A DNA stretch of 64,000 nt from the NCBI GenBank assembly GCA_965220185.1, contig OZ244807.1:2108001-2172000 (forward strand). The letters run 5' to 3'. Each line of letters starts with the position of its first letter. Within the stretch, counting starts at the first letter, position 1. Positions 57,001 through 64,000 of the stretch are shown piece after piece. Origin of the DNA: Azotimanducus sp965220185 (GTDB lineage Bacteria > Pseudomonadota > Gammaproteobacteria > Pseudomonadales > Azotimanducaceae). Made by a program: the position numbers and the translations under genes. The notes under the pieces are model-generated. The model was not told the DNA's origin. It saw only the letters and a list, made by a program, of their open reading frames with translations, and searched no databases.

Positions 57001-60000
57001 AGTTGGTGGTCGTGAAGGTCAGCGTGTCCTGGTCGCCGTTCATGACCGAGTTGGTGTCCGCCGTGACATCGCCGCTCGCGCCCGCGACCGTCACCGTCAC
57101 AGTTCCCGTCGGCTGGGTCGCCAGCTTCACCGTGTAGGTGCCGCTGCCGCCCTCCGCCACCGTCAGCGCGGTCGGGTCGAGCACCAGGCCCGGCGTGTCG
57201 TTGTCGGTCACCGTCACCTCGACGTCCCCGGTCACCGAGCCGTAGCCGCCGCCCGCCGCGGTGTGCGTGAGCGTCGCGCTGTCGTTCGCGGTGTCGTTGT
57301 CGGCCGCCGCCAGCACCGTCACCGTCTGCGCCGTGCTCCAATTGGTCGTACTGAAGGTCAGCGCCGTCGTCTGAGTCCCGGCCATGTCGTCGTCGGTGTC
57401 GAACGTCACCTCCCCGCTCGCGCCCCCGACCGTCACCGTGACGTTCCCATCGGGCTGGCTCGAGAGTTCCACCGTGTAGGTCGCGCTCGCCTCCTCGACC
57501 ACGGTCACCGCCGCCGGGTTGAAGACCAGGGCGGTCCACACGGCGGTCGCCGTCTCCGCGCTCGCCGGGCCGGTGTTCAACCCGTCGGTCGCGCTGTCCG
57601 CCGTCACCGCCACCACCACGTTCGCGTCGCCGTCGGGAGTGATCACGAGCGTATAGACCTTGGCACTCGTCGCCGTGAACGTGCCCGCCGTGCCGCCGGT
57701 CACCGTGATGTCGTTCTTCACGAAGCCCGTGACATCCTCCGAGAAGGTGAACGTCGCCGTCAGGTCGCTCGTGCCGCTGATCCGCGCCGGAACCCCGGTG
57801 ATCCCGACCGTCGGCACGCTGGCATCCCAGGTGGCCGTCTTGCTCTCCGCGCTCGCCGGGCCGGTGTTCGTGCCGTCGGTCGCGCTGTTCGCCGCCACCG
57901 TCACCACCACGTTCGAGCCGCTCGTCGGGATGATCGCGAGCGTATAGACCGTCGCGCTCGTCGCCGTGAACGTGCCCGCCGTGCCGCCGGTCACCGTGAT
58001 GTCGTTCTTCACGAAGCCCGTGACATCCTCCGAGAAGGTGAAGGTCGCCGTCAGCGCATTCGTGTTGTTGATCTTCGCCGGTATCCCGGTGATCTCGACC
58101 GTCGGCGCCGTCTCGTCCCAGGTGGCCGTCGCGCTCACCGCGCTCGCCGGGCCCGTGTTCAGCCCGTCGGTAGCCGAATCCGCCGCCACCGTCACCGTCA
58201 CGTCCGCGTCGGCATTCGGGGTCACCACCACCGTATAGCTGCTGCCGCTGCCCGAAAACGCGCTCTTGTCGCCGTTCGTGACCGTGACATCGCCCGTGGC
58301 GAAGCCCGTCACCGCCTCCGAGAAGGTGAAGGTCACCGTGAACGCATCGCGGTTGCTGATCTTGCCGGGTACCCCGGTGATCTCGACCGCCGGCGCCGTC
58401 TCGTCCCACACGGCGGTCGCACTCACCGCGCTCGCCGGGCCCGTGTTCGTGCCGTCGGTCGCGCTGTCCGCCGCCACCGTCACCACCACGTTCGAGCCGC
58501 TCGTCGGCGTGATCCCGAGCGTATAGGTCGTGCCGCTGCCCCCGAACGTGCCCGCCGTGCCGCCGGTCACCGTGATGTCGTTCTTCACGAAGCCCGTCAC
58601 CGCTTCCGAGAAGGTGAACGTCGCCGTCAGCGCGGTGGTGGTCTTGATCTTGTCGGGGATCCCGGTGATCGCTACCGTCGGCACACTCGCGTCCGGGTCG
58701 GTGATCTTGAAGTCCGCCAGGCTGTCGGTGGTGCTCGTGCCGCCCTCGAGGCCGGTAGCCGACAGCGTGCCGAAGCCGATGATCACCGTCTCGCCGCCCG
58801 CCTCGGTCGTGCTGTCCGTCGCCGCCGTCAACGTCAGCGTCACCGTCCTCGCCGTCGCACCCGTGGTCGGCCCCGTGAACGTCACCGTCGGGGTCAGGCT
58901 CGTGTCGTCGAGGTCGTTACAGGTCACCCCCGTCGGCAACGTGTCGGGGCACGCCGTCATGTAATCCGTGCCCCGCGTCGCGGTACCGGTGAAGGCCAGC
59001 GGCACCCCGAGTGTCTCGCCATCCACCAGGCCGCGGCCCAGGGTCACCGTGAAGGTCTTCGTCGCCCCCTCGGCCACATCCTCCGCCGTGCCCGCGAGCG
59101 TCACCGTCGTCGCGTCGTTGTCCACCACCGTGACCGTCGGCCCCACCCCGCGCGAGTCGATGTAGTCGGTGTCCGACGAAATCGTTATGTAGCCGATCAC
59201 CTCCTCCCGACTGCTTGGGTGATCCGTGGACTCGGAACTGGCGCGCACCGTCACCGTCTGCGCCGTGCTCCAGTTCGTGGTGCTGAAGATGGCGCTCTGG
59301 GTGCGGGCGAAGTTGCTGTCGAGGTCGGGGCCATCGATCTCCAGCCCGACGGGGGCGTTGATCGTCATCTCCACATTCGCCGACGGCCGCGTGTTCAGCA
59401 CCACCGTGAAGGTCGCCGTGTCCGACCGGTCCGCCTCGCTCACCGTCGCGTCCGTCACCGAGAACGTCACCCCCGGTGCGGCCGTCGGCGTCGCCGTCGC
59501 GGTCGCCGACATCGCACCCAGCACCGAAGTCCCGGTCACCGCACGCACCTGGAAGCTGTATTCCGTGCCGTTCGTCAGCCCCGTCACCGTATGGCTCGTG
59601 GTGCCCGTGATGCCCGCCCACGCCCCCCAGACGACCGGGTCGCCCGTTCCCTGACGGACCTGGTACTTCGTGATCGTGCCGCTCGGGGCCGTCCATGCCA
59701 GATCGACCTGACCGCTCCCCGCCGTCGCCGTGAAGCTCGTCGGCGCGGCCGCCGCGGTCGGGTCCAACGGGGTCGCGCTGGCGCTGGCGGCGGCACCCGC
59801 GCCCGAACCGTTGACGGCGCGGATTTCGATCTCGTACTCCGTGCCGTCCGTCTGGTCCACCACCGTGAAGCTGATCGCACCGGGGACATTCAAGCGGGTC
59901 CAGTTTTGTGGCCAGTCACCACCGACAGGGCGGAGCCGGTATTCATACCTGGTGATGGGGCCGCTCGGGGCGGTCCAGCTCAGGGCGATCGCGCCGCTGG

Positions 60001-63000
60001 CTGTCCCCTTCGTGGCCGTGAAGTTCGTCGGGGCGGCCGGTATCGGGTTGGGAGTCGCTTCCACGGTGTCCGACATCGCACCCAGCACCGCGGTCGCCAC
60101 CGCGCGCACCTGGAAGCTGTACTCCGTGCCGTTCGTCAGACCCGTCACCGTGTGGCTCGTGGTGGTGCCGGAGGCGTCCCTCCACTCTCCCCAGACGAGG
60201 GGGTCGCCCGTTCCCTGGCGGAACTGGTACTTCGTGATCGCGCCGGCGTTGGTTCCGGGCACACGCCAATTCAGAACGACCTGCCCGCCGCCCGGCGTGG
60301 CCCTCAGGTCCCGCGGCGGGCCGGGGGCGGTCGCCGCGAGAGGCGTCGCGCTCGCGACCACCGAGGCCGGGCTGGTCACCGTCCCGGACACGGCGCGGAC
60401 CCGGAACTCGTAGGCCGTCCCGTTCGTCAGGCCGGTGACCGCGTACTCGGTGAGACTCGCGCTGTTCGCGATGCTCGTCCAGCCGTTCGGCCAGGTGCCG
60501 CCCTCCTCCCGCTGCTGGTACTCGTACCCGGTGATCGTGTCGTCGGACGGGTCGGTCCAGCTCAGCGTGACCTGACCGTTGCCCGCCGTCGCCGTCACGG
60601 TCGGCGCCGCCGGCGCGCCGAACACCGCGGTCGCGACCACATCGGCCGGCGGGCCGGTATTCGTGCCGTCCGTCGCCGAGTCCGCATCCACCGTCACCGT
60701 CACGTCCGCGTCGGCATTCGGGGTCACCACCACCGTATAGCTGCTGCCGCTGCCCGTGAACGAGCTCTTGTCGCCGTTCGTGACCGTGACATCGCCGGTC
60801 ACGAAATCCGTCACCGACTCCGAGAAGGTGAACGTCACCGTGAACGCGGCGCGGGTCGTGATCCTCTTCGGTACCCCGCTGATCTCGAGCGTCGGCGCGC
60901 TCGCGTCCGGGTCGGTGATGTTGAAGTCCTCCAGGCTGTCGGTGCCGCTCGCGCCGCCCTCGAGGCCGGTCCCCGAACTCGCGTTCAGCGTGCCGAGGCC
61001 GATGACCACCGACTCGCCGCCCGTCTCGGTCGTGTTGTCCGTCGCCGCCGTCAGCGTCAGCGTCACCTGCGTCGCCGTCGCCCCCGTGCTCGGCCCCGTG
61101 AAGGTCACCGTCGGGGTCCCCGAGTCGAGGTTCGCGCAGGTCACCCCCGTCGGAAGTGTCGTGGGACACGCCGTCGTGTAGTCCGTGCCCCGCGTCGCGT
61201 CCCCGCCGAAGGTCAGCGGCACCGGCAACGTCTCGCCGTTCACGAGGCCCCGGCCCAGGGTCACCATGAAGGTCTTCGTCCCGCCCTCCACGACATCCCC
61301 GGCAGTGCCCGCGAGCGTCACCGTCGTCGCGTCGTCGTCCGCCACTGTCACCGTCGCCGCGTCGCCGGTCAGGCCGCTGTAGTCGGTGTCCGTCGAGGTC
61401 GCGGCGTAGGTGACCTTCAGCTCCCGCGCGCTCGGGCTGTCCACGCTGTCGGTCGCGGCGCGCACCATCACCGTCTGCGCCGTCGACCAGGAGCCGGTGG
61501 CGAAGTCGAGCTGCAGGGATGTGTCCCAAGTGGTTCCGTTCGTGCTGAGCGCCAGGCCCGTCGCGGGAGTGAGGCTCACCCGCACACGGTCCGACGGCTC
61601 CGTGTTCAGCACCACCGTGAAGGTCGCCGTGTCCGTCTGGTCGGCCTCGTCCACCGCCTTGTCGCTCGCCTGCACCGTGGTCACCCCCGGCGCGGTCACA
61701 TCGTCGTCGGTGACGGTGACGATCAGGTCGGCCGGGTCGCGGTCCGTGTAGAGGGATCTCGAGTCGTCGGAGGTGGCCGTGTGGCGGATCGCGACGGTGC
61801 GGTCGGTGTCCTGGTCGATCTCGTCGTCCACCCCGGTGACCGTGACGGTCTTGCCGATGTTCCAGTCGTCGGCGGTGAAGGTCAGGCTCGCGGGGGTCAC
61901 CGTGGCCACGCTCACGTCCTGCGAGGCCACGGCCACGGTCACGGTCTCGGTCGCGTTGGGCTCGAGCTGGAGCGCCACGTTGTAAGTGCCCGTTCGCGTG
62001 CTGCCCGACGCTTCGGTGACCGTCAGCGTCGCCGGGTTCGGGAGCGCGATGGCCGTGTCCGTGTCGTCCGCGATGATGACTTCCAAGGTGGTGGGGGTGC
62101 CGCTCGCGATCGCGACGGTGCTCGCGATCTCGTGGATGGCCAGCCGGAACAGCTCGCTCTCCTCCGGGATCGTGTCGTCGAGGATGGCGATGGTGGTCGA
62201 ACCCTCGGTCTGGCCGGACGTGATCGTCACCTCGTAGGTGCCGGTGGTGCCGTCGGGGGAGGTGACGGTGCCGGCCGCGTAGTCGCTCCCCTTGGTGACG
62301 AAGACGGACTGGTCGGTGCTCGTGAGATAGATGTCCACGTCCGCGCTCACCGCCTGGGACAGCACCAGGGTCACGGTCAGGTTCGTGTTTTCCGTGGGAG
62401 TCAGGACGGTGTCCTTGAACCCCACCGTGGCGGCGGCCGGCGTCGCGCTCACCGTGTCCGACATCGCCCCCTTCACCGCGTTGTTCACCGCGCGGATCTG
62501 GAAGCTGTACGCCGTGCCGACCGTCAGGCTGCCCACCGTGGTGCTGACCGTGTTCGCATCGCTGGCGGAGATGGGCCCCCACGCCCCCCAGGTCACCGGA
62601 TCCCCCGTGCCCTGCCGGATCTCGTACCCGGTGATCGTCCCGCCCGGAGCGGTCCAGCTCAGGGTGACGCTGCTGCCGCCCGCCGCCGCCGTCAGGCTGG
62701 TCGGCGCCGCCGGGGCGGTCGCGGCCAGCGGCGTCGCGACCACCGTCGCCTCCGCGCCATCCCCCGAAAGGCCGACGGCGCGGACCCCGAAGGAGTATTC
62801 CGTGCCGTTCGTCAGCCCCGTCACCGTGGCGCTCGTGGTGGTCGCGCTGCTGCTCGAAACGTCTGCCCACGTCCCCCAACTGAAACCCGAATCGGTGGTC
62901 AGGCCCGCGCCGTAACGCACCTGGTATTTCTCGATCGTGGCGTTGCCCGGGTCGGACCAGTTCAGCGTGACCTGGGTGGCGCCCGCCGTCGCCGTCAGGC

Positions 63001-64000
63001 CCGTCGGCGCTGCAGGTTTGGCAACGGGAGTGATCGCGGTGCTGTCCGTGGCCGCGCCGTTCAGCGTCCCGGCCACCGCCCGCACCCGGAAGTGGTACCC
63101 CGTGCCGTTGGTCAGGCCCGTCACCGTGTGCTCGGTGGTGTCGGCGTCGCTGTTCGGAATGTCCGTCCAGTCCTCCCAAGTGATGCTGCCCAGCGGGCCC
63201 GTGCCCTGGCGGTACTGGTACTTCGTGATGTCGGAGTTATCCGGGTCGATCCATTTCAGGGTGATCTCGGTGTCGCCCGTGTCGATCGTGAAACCCGCCG
63301 GCGCGGCGGGCGCGGTGGCCGCGGCGGTCGGCGTCGCCGTCACCGCCGTCGAGGCCGCGCCCAGCACCGTCCCGCCCGTCGCGGCCGTCGCGCGCACCCG
63401 GAACTCGTACGCCGTGCCGTTGGTCAGGCCCGTCACCGTGCCGCTGGTCGAGGCTGCGGTGGTGCCGCCCGTGAAGTCCGTCCAGCTCCCCCAGGAGCCG
63501 CTGCCCGGGGGCGTCCGCTGGCTGTACTGGTACTTCGTGATGTCGCTGTTCGACGGATCGGCCCAGCCCAGCGTGACCTGGGTGGCGCCCGCCGTCGCCG
63601 TCACGCTCGTCGGGGCCGCCGGCGCCGCCACTGCCGTCGCCGGCACGATGGCCGACAACACGCCGAGAACTCTGCCGTTGCGCGCGCGCATCTGGAATTC
63701 CAGCGGCTCGTTGCCAACGGGCGCCACGAAGGTGGTGATGGTGGCGCTTCTCATGTTCGTCCAACCGGGCCAGTCCCCGCCCGGGCTACGCACCCGGTAC
63801 TCCTGCCGCGTGATGGTGCCGCTCGGACGGGTCCAGCTCAGCGTCACCTGCCCGCCGCCCGGGCCCGCCACCGCCGTGAAGTCGGTCGGCGCCCCCGGCG
63901 CGTTCGCCGGCCGCGGCGTCGCCGACACGGCATCCGAATTCGTGCCCCCGGCCGGGTTCACCACCCGGAGCCGGAACTCGTATTCCGTGTAGTTCGTCAG
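51047..64000 (-). CDS. giant Fn3 / Calx-beta / Ig-like autotransporter-like protein (start outside window)
   Basis: The minus strand is open over the entire 12.95 kb to the window edge, giving at least 4,317 residues; no start codon context is seen, so the N-terminus lies beyond. Reading from the N-side: five Fn3 modules (repeating V-T-G-L-T-N-G-T-x-Y-x-F-x-V-R-A), Calx-beta-type modules (T-V-T-E-A…D-D-D), Ig-like modules of the Big_12 kind (F-T-V-T-F-T-F-S-E-x-V-T), more Fn3, then Calx-beta/W-S-T-A-Q-T-V-T-V modules and two helical inserts. The last ~420 residues (from about 52310) are glycine/alanine-rich amphipathic strands ending E-I-E-A-R-W, resembling an autotransporter barrel with terminal aromatic residue. 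Likely an adhesin or surface scaffold displayed by type V secretion; this is inference. Its GC is far above the backbone. Confidence 0.8.
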   Translation of the reverse strand: MTNYTEYEFRLRVVNPAGGTNSDAVSATPRPANAPGAPTDFTAVAGPGGGQVTLSWTRPSGTITRQEYRVRSPGGDWPGWTNMRSATITTFVAPVGNEPLEFQMRARNGRVLGVLSAIVPATAVAAPAAPTSVTATAGATQVTLGWADPSNSDITKYQYSQRTPPGSGSWGSWTDFTGGTTAASTSGTVTGLTNGTAYEFRVRATAATGGTVLGAASTAVTATPTAAATAPAAPAGFTIDTGDTEITLKWIDPDNSDITKYQYRQGTGPLGSITWEDWTDIPNSDADTTEHTVTGLTNGTGYHFRVRAVAGTLNGAATDSTAITPVAKPAAPTGLTATAGATQVTLNWSDPGNATIEKYQVRYGAGLTTDSGFSWGTWADVSSSSATTTSATVTGLTNGTEYSFGVRAVGLSGDGAEATVVATPLAATAPAAPTSLTAAAGGSSVTLSWTAPGGTITGYEIRQGTGDPVTWGAWGPISASDANTVSTTVGSLTVGTAYSFQIRAVNNAVKGAMSDTVSATPAAATVGFKDTVLTPTENTNLTVTLVLSQAVSADVDIYLTSTDQSVFVTKGSDYAAGTVTSPDGTTGTYEVTITSGQTEGSTTIAILDDTIPEESELFRLAIHEIASTVAIASGTPTTLEVIIADDTDTAIALPNPATLTVTEASGSTRTGTYNVALQLEPNATETVTVAVASQDVSVATVTPASLTFTADDWNIGKTVTVTGVDDEIDQDTDRTVAIRHTATSDDSRSLYTDRDPADLIVTVTDDDVTAPGVTTVQASDKAVDEADQTDTATFTVVLNTEPSDRVRVSLTPATGLALSTNGTTWDTSLQLDFATGSWSTAQTVMVRAATDSVDSPSARELKVTYAATSTDTDYSGLTGDAATVTVADDDATTVTLAGTAGDVVEGGTKTFMVTLGRGLVNGETLPVPLTFGGDATRGTDYTTACPTTLPTGVTCANLDSGTPTVTFTGPSTGATATQVTLTLTAATDNTTETGGESVVIGLGTLNASSGTGLEGGASGTDSLEDFNITDPDASAPTLEISGVPKRITTRAAFTVTFTFSESVTDFVTGDVTVTNGDKSSFTGSGSSYTVVVTPNADADVTVTVDADSATDGTNTGPPADVVATAVFGAPAAPTVTATAGNGQVTLSWTDPSDDTITGYEYQQREEGGTWPNGWTSIANSASLTEYAVTGLTNGTAYEFRVRAVSGTVTSPASVVASATPLAATAPGPPRDLRATPGGGQVVLNWRVPGTNAGAITKYQFRQGTGDPLVWGEWRDASGTTTSHTVTGLTNGTEYSFQVRAVATAVLGAMSDTVEATPNPIPAAPTNFTATKGTASGAIALSWTAPSGPITRYEYRLRPVGGDWPQNWTRLNVPGAISFTVVDQTDGTEYEIEIRAVNGSGAGAAASASATPLDPTAAAAPTSFTATAGSGQVDLAWTAPSGTITKYQVRQGTGDPVVWGAWAGITGTTSHTVTGLTNGTEYSFQVRAVTGTSVLGAMSATATATPTAAPGVTFSVTDATVSEADRSDTATFTVVLNTRPSANVEMTINAPVGLEIDGPDLDSNFARTQSAIFSTTNWSTAQTVTVRASSESTDHPSSREEVIGYITISSDTDYIDSRGVGPTVTVVDNDATTVTLAGTAEDVAEGATKTFTVTLGRGLVDGETLGVPLAFTGTATRGTDYMTACPDTLPTGVTCNDLDDTSLTPTVTFTGPTTGATARTVTLTLTAATDSTTEAGGETVIIGFGTLSATGLEGGTSTTDSLADFKITDPDASVPTVAITGIPDKIKTTTALTATFTFSEAVTGFVKNDITVTGGTAGTFGGSGTTYTLGITPTSGSNVVVTVAADSATDGTNTGPASAVSATAVWDETAPAVEITGVPGKISNRDAFTVTFTFSEAVTGFATGDVTVTNGDKSAFSGSGSSYTVVVTPNADADVTVTVAADSATDGLNTGPASAVSATATWDETAPTVEITGIPAKINNTNALTATFTFSEDVTGFVKNDITVTGGTAGTFTATSATVYTLAIIPTSGSNVVVTVAANSATDGTNTGPASAESKTATWDASVPTVGITGVPARISGTSDLTATFTFSEDVTGFVKNDITVTGGTAGTFTATSAKVYTLVITPDGDANVVVAVTADSATDGLNTGPASAETATAVWTALVFNPAAVTVVEEASATYTVELSSQPDGNVTVTVGGASGEVTFDTDDDMAGTQTTALTFSTTNWSTAQTVTVLAAADNDTANDSATLTHTAAGGGYGSVTGDVEVTVTDNDTPGLVLDPTALTVAEGGSGTYTVKLATQPTGTVTVTVAGASGDVTADTNSVMNGDQDTLTFTTTNWNMAQTVTVSADEDDDTTNDSATLTHSASGGGYGSVTGDVAVTVTDDDTASLVIDPTALTVAEGGSGTYTVKLATQPTGNVTVTVAGASGEVTVDTDATAPGSQSTLTFTDSTWSTARTVTVSAGEDNDGVDDSATLAHSASGGGYGSVTGSVAVTVTDDDTAPAAPASFTAAAGNQQVVLSWTDPENSAIDSWQFRQRTPPSTGAWGSWTAIASSTATTTTHTVAGLTNGTAYGFQVRAVDGALEGAASAEATATPAAPVTVAFAAGSTAVTVAEGDDSHAELTLALSAARGAATRVRLVSVDTGANAGADFAGGPYTVDFPAGDTRATLRIAIEDDNVPEESEAFSVTIVPQDLPAGVSVGAPSGATVTIRDDDQPHPAPTGLMATPGAGSVALAWSYAPPAAPAVDRTADFQYRRGTGDPVSWGAWTTIPGSGPGTRSHTARGLAGGAEYAFQVRARSRPGSGFRPGLSSATARATPLAGLADKVRGWMAEASCAAADACVAHWKRALKALGQAGPDLADVEPMTFGEALTLAYTPAGLLGYTPAAAHGARWLEVAKALQALEVERVVVTIAASPAGPVAEGAELTFTLTAAAKASTTFDLFVTVADATGGGDFLAAADEGQRRVQLKAGATSASFKVRTVADRNDEPDGMVAASLAAVPAVYTVGSPASASVQVTDNDGEGTVAPAAPADFTAAAGDARVVLRWTKPSGNRITGYEVRRRTPPGTGTWGDWTPIADSDADTVAHTVADLANGTAYGFEVRALAGALAGAASSEASATPSAGAPPPVPGVSIAAGPGVSEGAGATFTLTAAPPPAAPLAVSVAVSQGGDFAASGQIGARTVTVPTSGTATFAVRTVDDTRDEPDGTVTAAVSAGTGYTVGSTASATVAVADNDAAPATCPATAAGLIDTVRRYYEQNRNNPARNFGENWRRVLIAFGAKPAGTPDAAPFTAAEARAGEAVWDGWRPVRVELERLEACPGRTPPRVPETTPQTPQTPPSTPRVAVAAGAGVAEGTAAAFTLTATPAPAADLTVNYTVSDAANADFVAAGGEGAKTAVIRAGESSADIEVATAADTTDEPSGSVSVTVDSGDGYAPGDPASAEVRVADDDATTVALAGPAGDIAEDGGTKAFTVTLGRTLEAHESLRVPLVFGGAAARGADWTAACAPAPGVHCGPLHTYVSPHVEFVGASGAPAQATVTLAAVPDSLDEGAGETVTVAIGTVETNADGGAAASGSLSFAIADDDDPPPAVTVMAGPGVTEGADAVFTITVSPAPSSALKVNYAVSDADGADFVAAADEGAKTLNIAASATSATVTVPTVPDAAAESSGDVSLRLAAGAGYRLGDPPSAAVRVSDDDGAASLPGLSISDARGGEGEPMRFTITLSPASEKTVRVRMDVRDATPPSARWERYDYARPYYDVTFAPGETEQRRWVYIYDDAHDEGEETFEAVLSRAEGAVIAKAVGVGTIANDDPLPAAYLARFGRAVADQALAGVAGRIAAARPPGLDARLAGGAFSERPEPDGAGGGMEPRAMAGMASGGGFGGMPRAGGQATRPGPAGAGMSVRDALLSSGFSLTGGGDAAGGSLALWGRAAQGGFGGEARGAGTGVRLDGEASTAMLGADYARGGWLVGLALARSASEGGYAGLGGGAAPACPGGLEGAAPQCGDGAPRVDAGKVRASLASVTPYAALRLSERFSAWGAAGAGAGEVALRTAAGSSHRAGTRWRMAAAGARGELPAGGGALALTSDALWTRTDSEATRDLAASSSATTRLRLGIEGGWRLALGRGMSLAPTLEAGARHDGGDAGAGFGVELGGGLAWAAPALGLALDVSGRALVAHEDGGMEDMGFSAALAFDPAPGGGRGPSLGLRRDLGGRSAGGLEALLRPAAPDSREGGGAGGAAAAAGRWAAEAAWGLPAFGGRFTGAPHAGVGLGAGAREYTLGWRLAPHDPDAPEVSLGVRAARREGRAAKPEHAFGLEIEARW
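54063..54285 (-). other. helical module 2 within the giant protein
   Basis: A non-beta segment beginning G-L-I-D-T-V-R-R-Y-Y-E-Q-N-R-N and ending V-E-L-E-R-L-E-A-C. It lies between Calx-beta modules and shares the pattern G-L-x-D-x-V-R…W-x-R-x-L-x-A-x-G…P-x-T-x-x-E-A…L-x-x-L-E with module 1. I do not recognise the family. Confidence 0.6.
55300..55563 (-). other. helical module 1 within the giant protein
   Basis: A segment starting G-L-A-D-K-V-R-G-W-M-A-E-A-S-C and ending V-A-K-A-L-Q-A-L-E, predicted helical by composition and inserted between an Fn3 and a Calx-beta module. It is a diverged repeat of the element at 54063-54285. Confidence 0.6.
57666..57751 (-). repeat. near-identical DNA repeat in Ig-like modules (copy A)
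   Basis: These 86 bp are identical to 57957-58042, exactly 291 bp (97 codons) away, and about 54 bp recur in the module near 58545. They encode the strand containing G-F-V-K-N-D-I-T-V-T-G-G. Confidence 0.9.
57957..58042 (-). repeat. near-identical DNA repeat in Ig-like modules (copy B)
   Basis: Partner of the repeat at 57666-57751, in frame with it; recombination between the two would delete or add one 97-residue module. Confidence 0.9.

Noticed and set aside
59943..63179. A 1,078-codon frame on the minus strand overlapping the giant gene, and similar long frames at 50472-53504 and 56964-58409
   Set aside because: They are frame-shifted readings of the same GC-rich repeats, dominated by R, G, H and D without any domain, while the giant gene frame gives continuous Fn3/Calx-beta modules.
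1..64000. CRISPR arrays, rRNA genes, prophage or integrase genes
   Set aside because: No regularly spaced repeats, rRNA segments, or phage/integrase proteins were seen in the window.

Overview
The window is a compact chromosomal segment of a Gram-negative bacterium, most likely an uncultured or environmental gammaproteobacterium. The evidence is the gene neighbourhoods: tig-clpP-clpX-hupB-ppiD, dnaX-ybaB-recR-rnd-ycgN, tesA divergent from ybbA-ybbP, rluD-pgeF divergent from bamD, plus nhaB, nudC, sohB, alaA, trhO and bolA. Two TonB-dependent receptors, BamD and an RND pump show an outer membrane. The backbone is moderately GC-rich. Two stretches stand out: an AT-richer restriction-modification pair (33.1-34.9 kb) and a very GC-rich block (50.4-64 kb).

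Layout. 0-5.8 kb: an RND permease N-terminus, a ferredoxin / cytochrome P450 / acyl-CoA dehydrogenase operon, tRNA-Asp and tRNA-Val, a PIN-toxin/Phd-antitoxin pair and a crotonase; together the lipid genes suggest oxidative attack on an acyl, steroid or terpenoid substrate. 5.9-7.3 kb: an intact TnpB gene framed by a perfect 16-bp inverted repeat. 7.3-12 kb: tRNA-Cys and the DNA polymerase III tau / RecR / RNase D operon. 12-17.3 kb: phosphodiesterase, ABC exporter, a secreted protein behind a 19-bp poly-C tract, an SDR and a HEPN-like protein. 17.3-24.3 kb: bolA, trhO, tesA, ybbA-ybbP and a TonB receptor. 24.3-33.1 kb: ccmAB without the rest of ccm, a Na+ symporter, nadB, msrB, alaA, pgeF-rluD and bamD. 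33.1-34.9 kb: an EcoRI/RsrI-type R-M system inserted directly behind bamD. 35-43.9 kb: acuI, sohB, a second TonB receptor, an SCP2-like protein, nudC, nhaB, dnaQ and a methyltransferase. 43.8-50.1 kb: the proteostasis operon and tRNA-His, -Arg and -Pro. 50.4-64 kb: a nuclease-fold protein and the C-terminal >4,300 residues of a giant Fn3/Calx-beta/Ig-like autotransporter-like protein whose start lies outside the window.

Three signals deserve most attention. First, a roughly 170-182 bp repeat with CTAG-bounded inverted ends occurs three times, and in two cases its terminal CTAG supplies the TAG stop codon of the adjacent gene. Second, a 19-C tract sits between a strong sigma70-like promoter with an upstream ATG and the rest of a signal-peptide gene; with 18 or 21 C residues the frame is open, with 19 it is closed, the expected layout of a phase-variable surface or secreted factor. 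Third, several essential genes are arranged head to head with start codons 0-12 bp apart, so their promoters must lie inside the neighbouring gene or the transcripts must be nearly leaderless.
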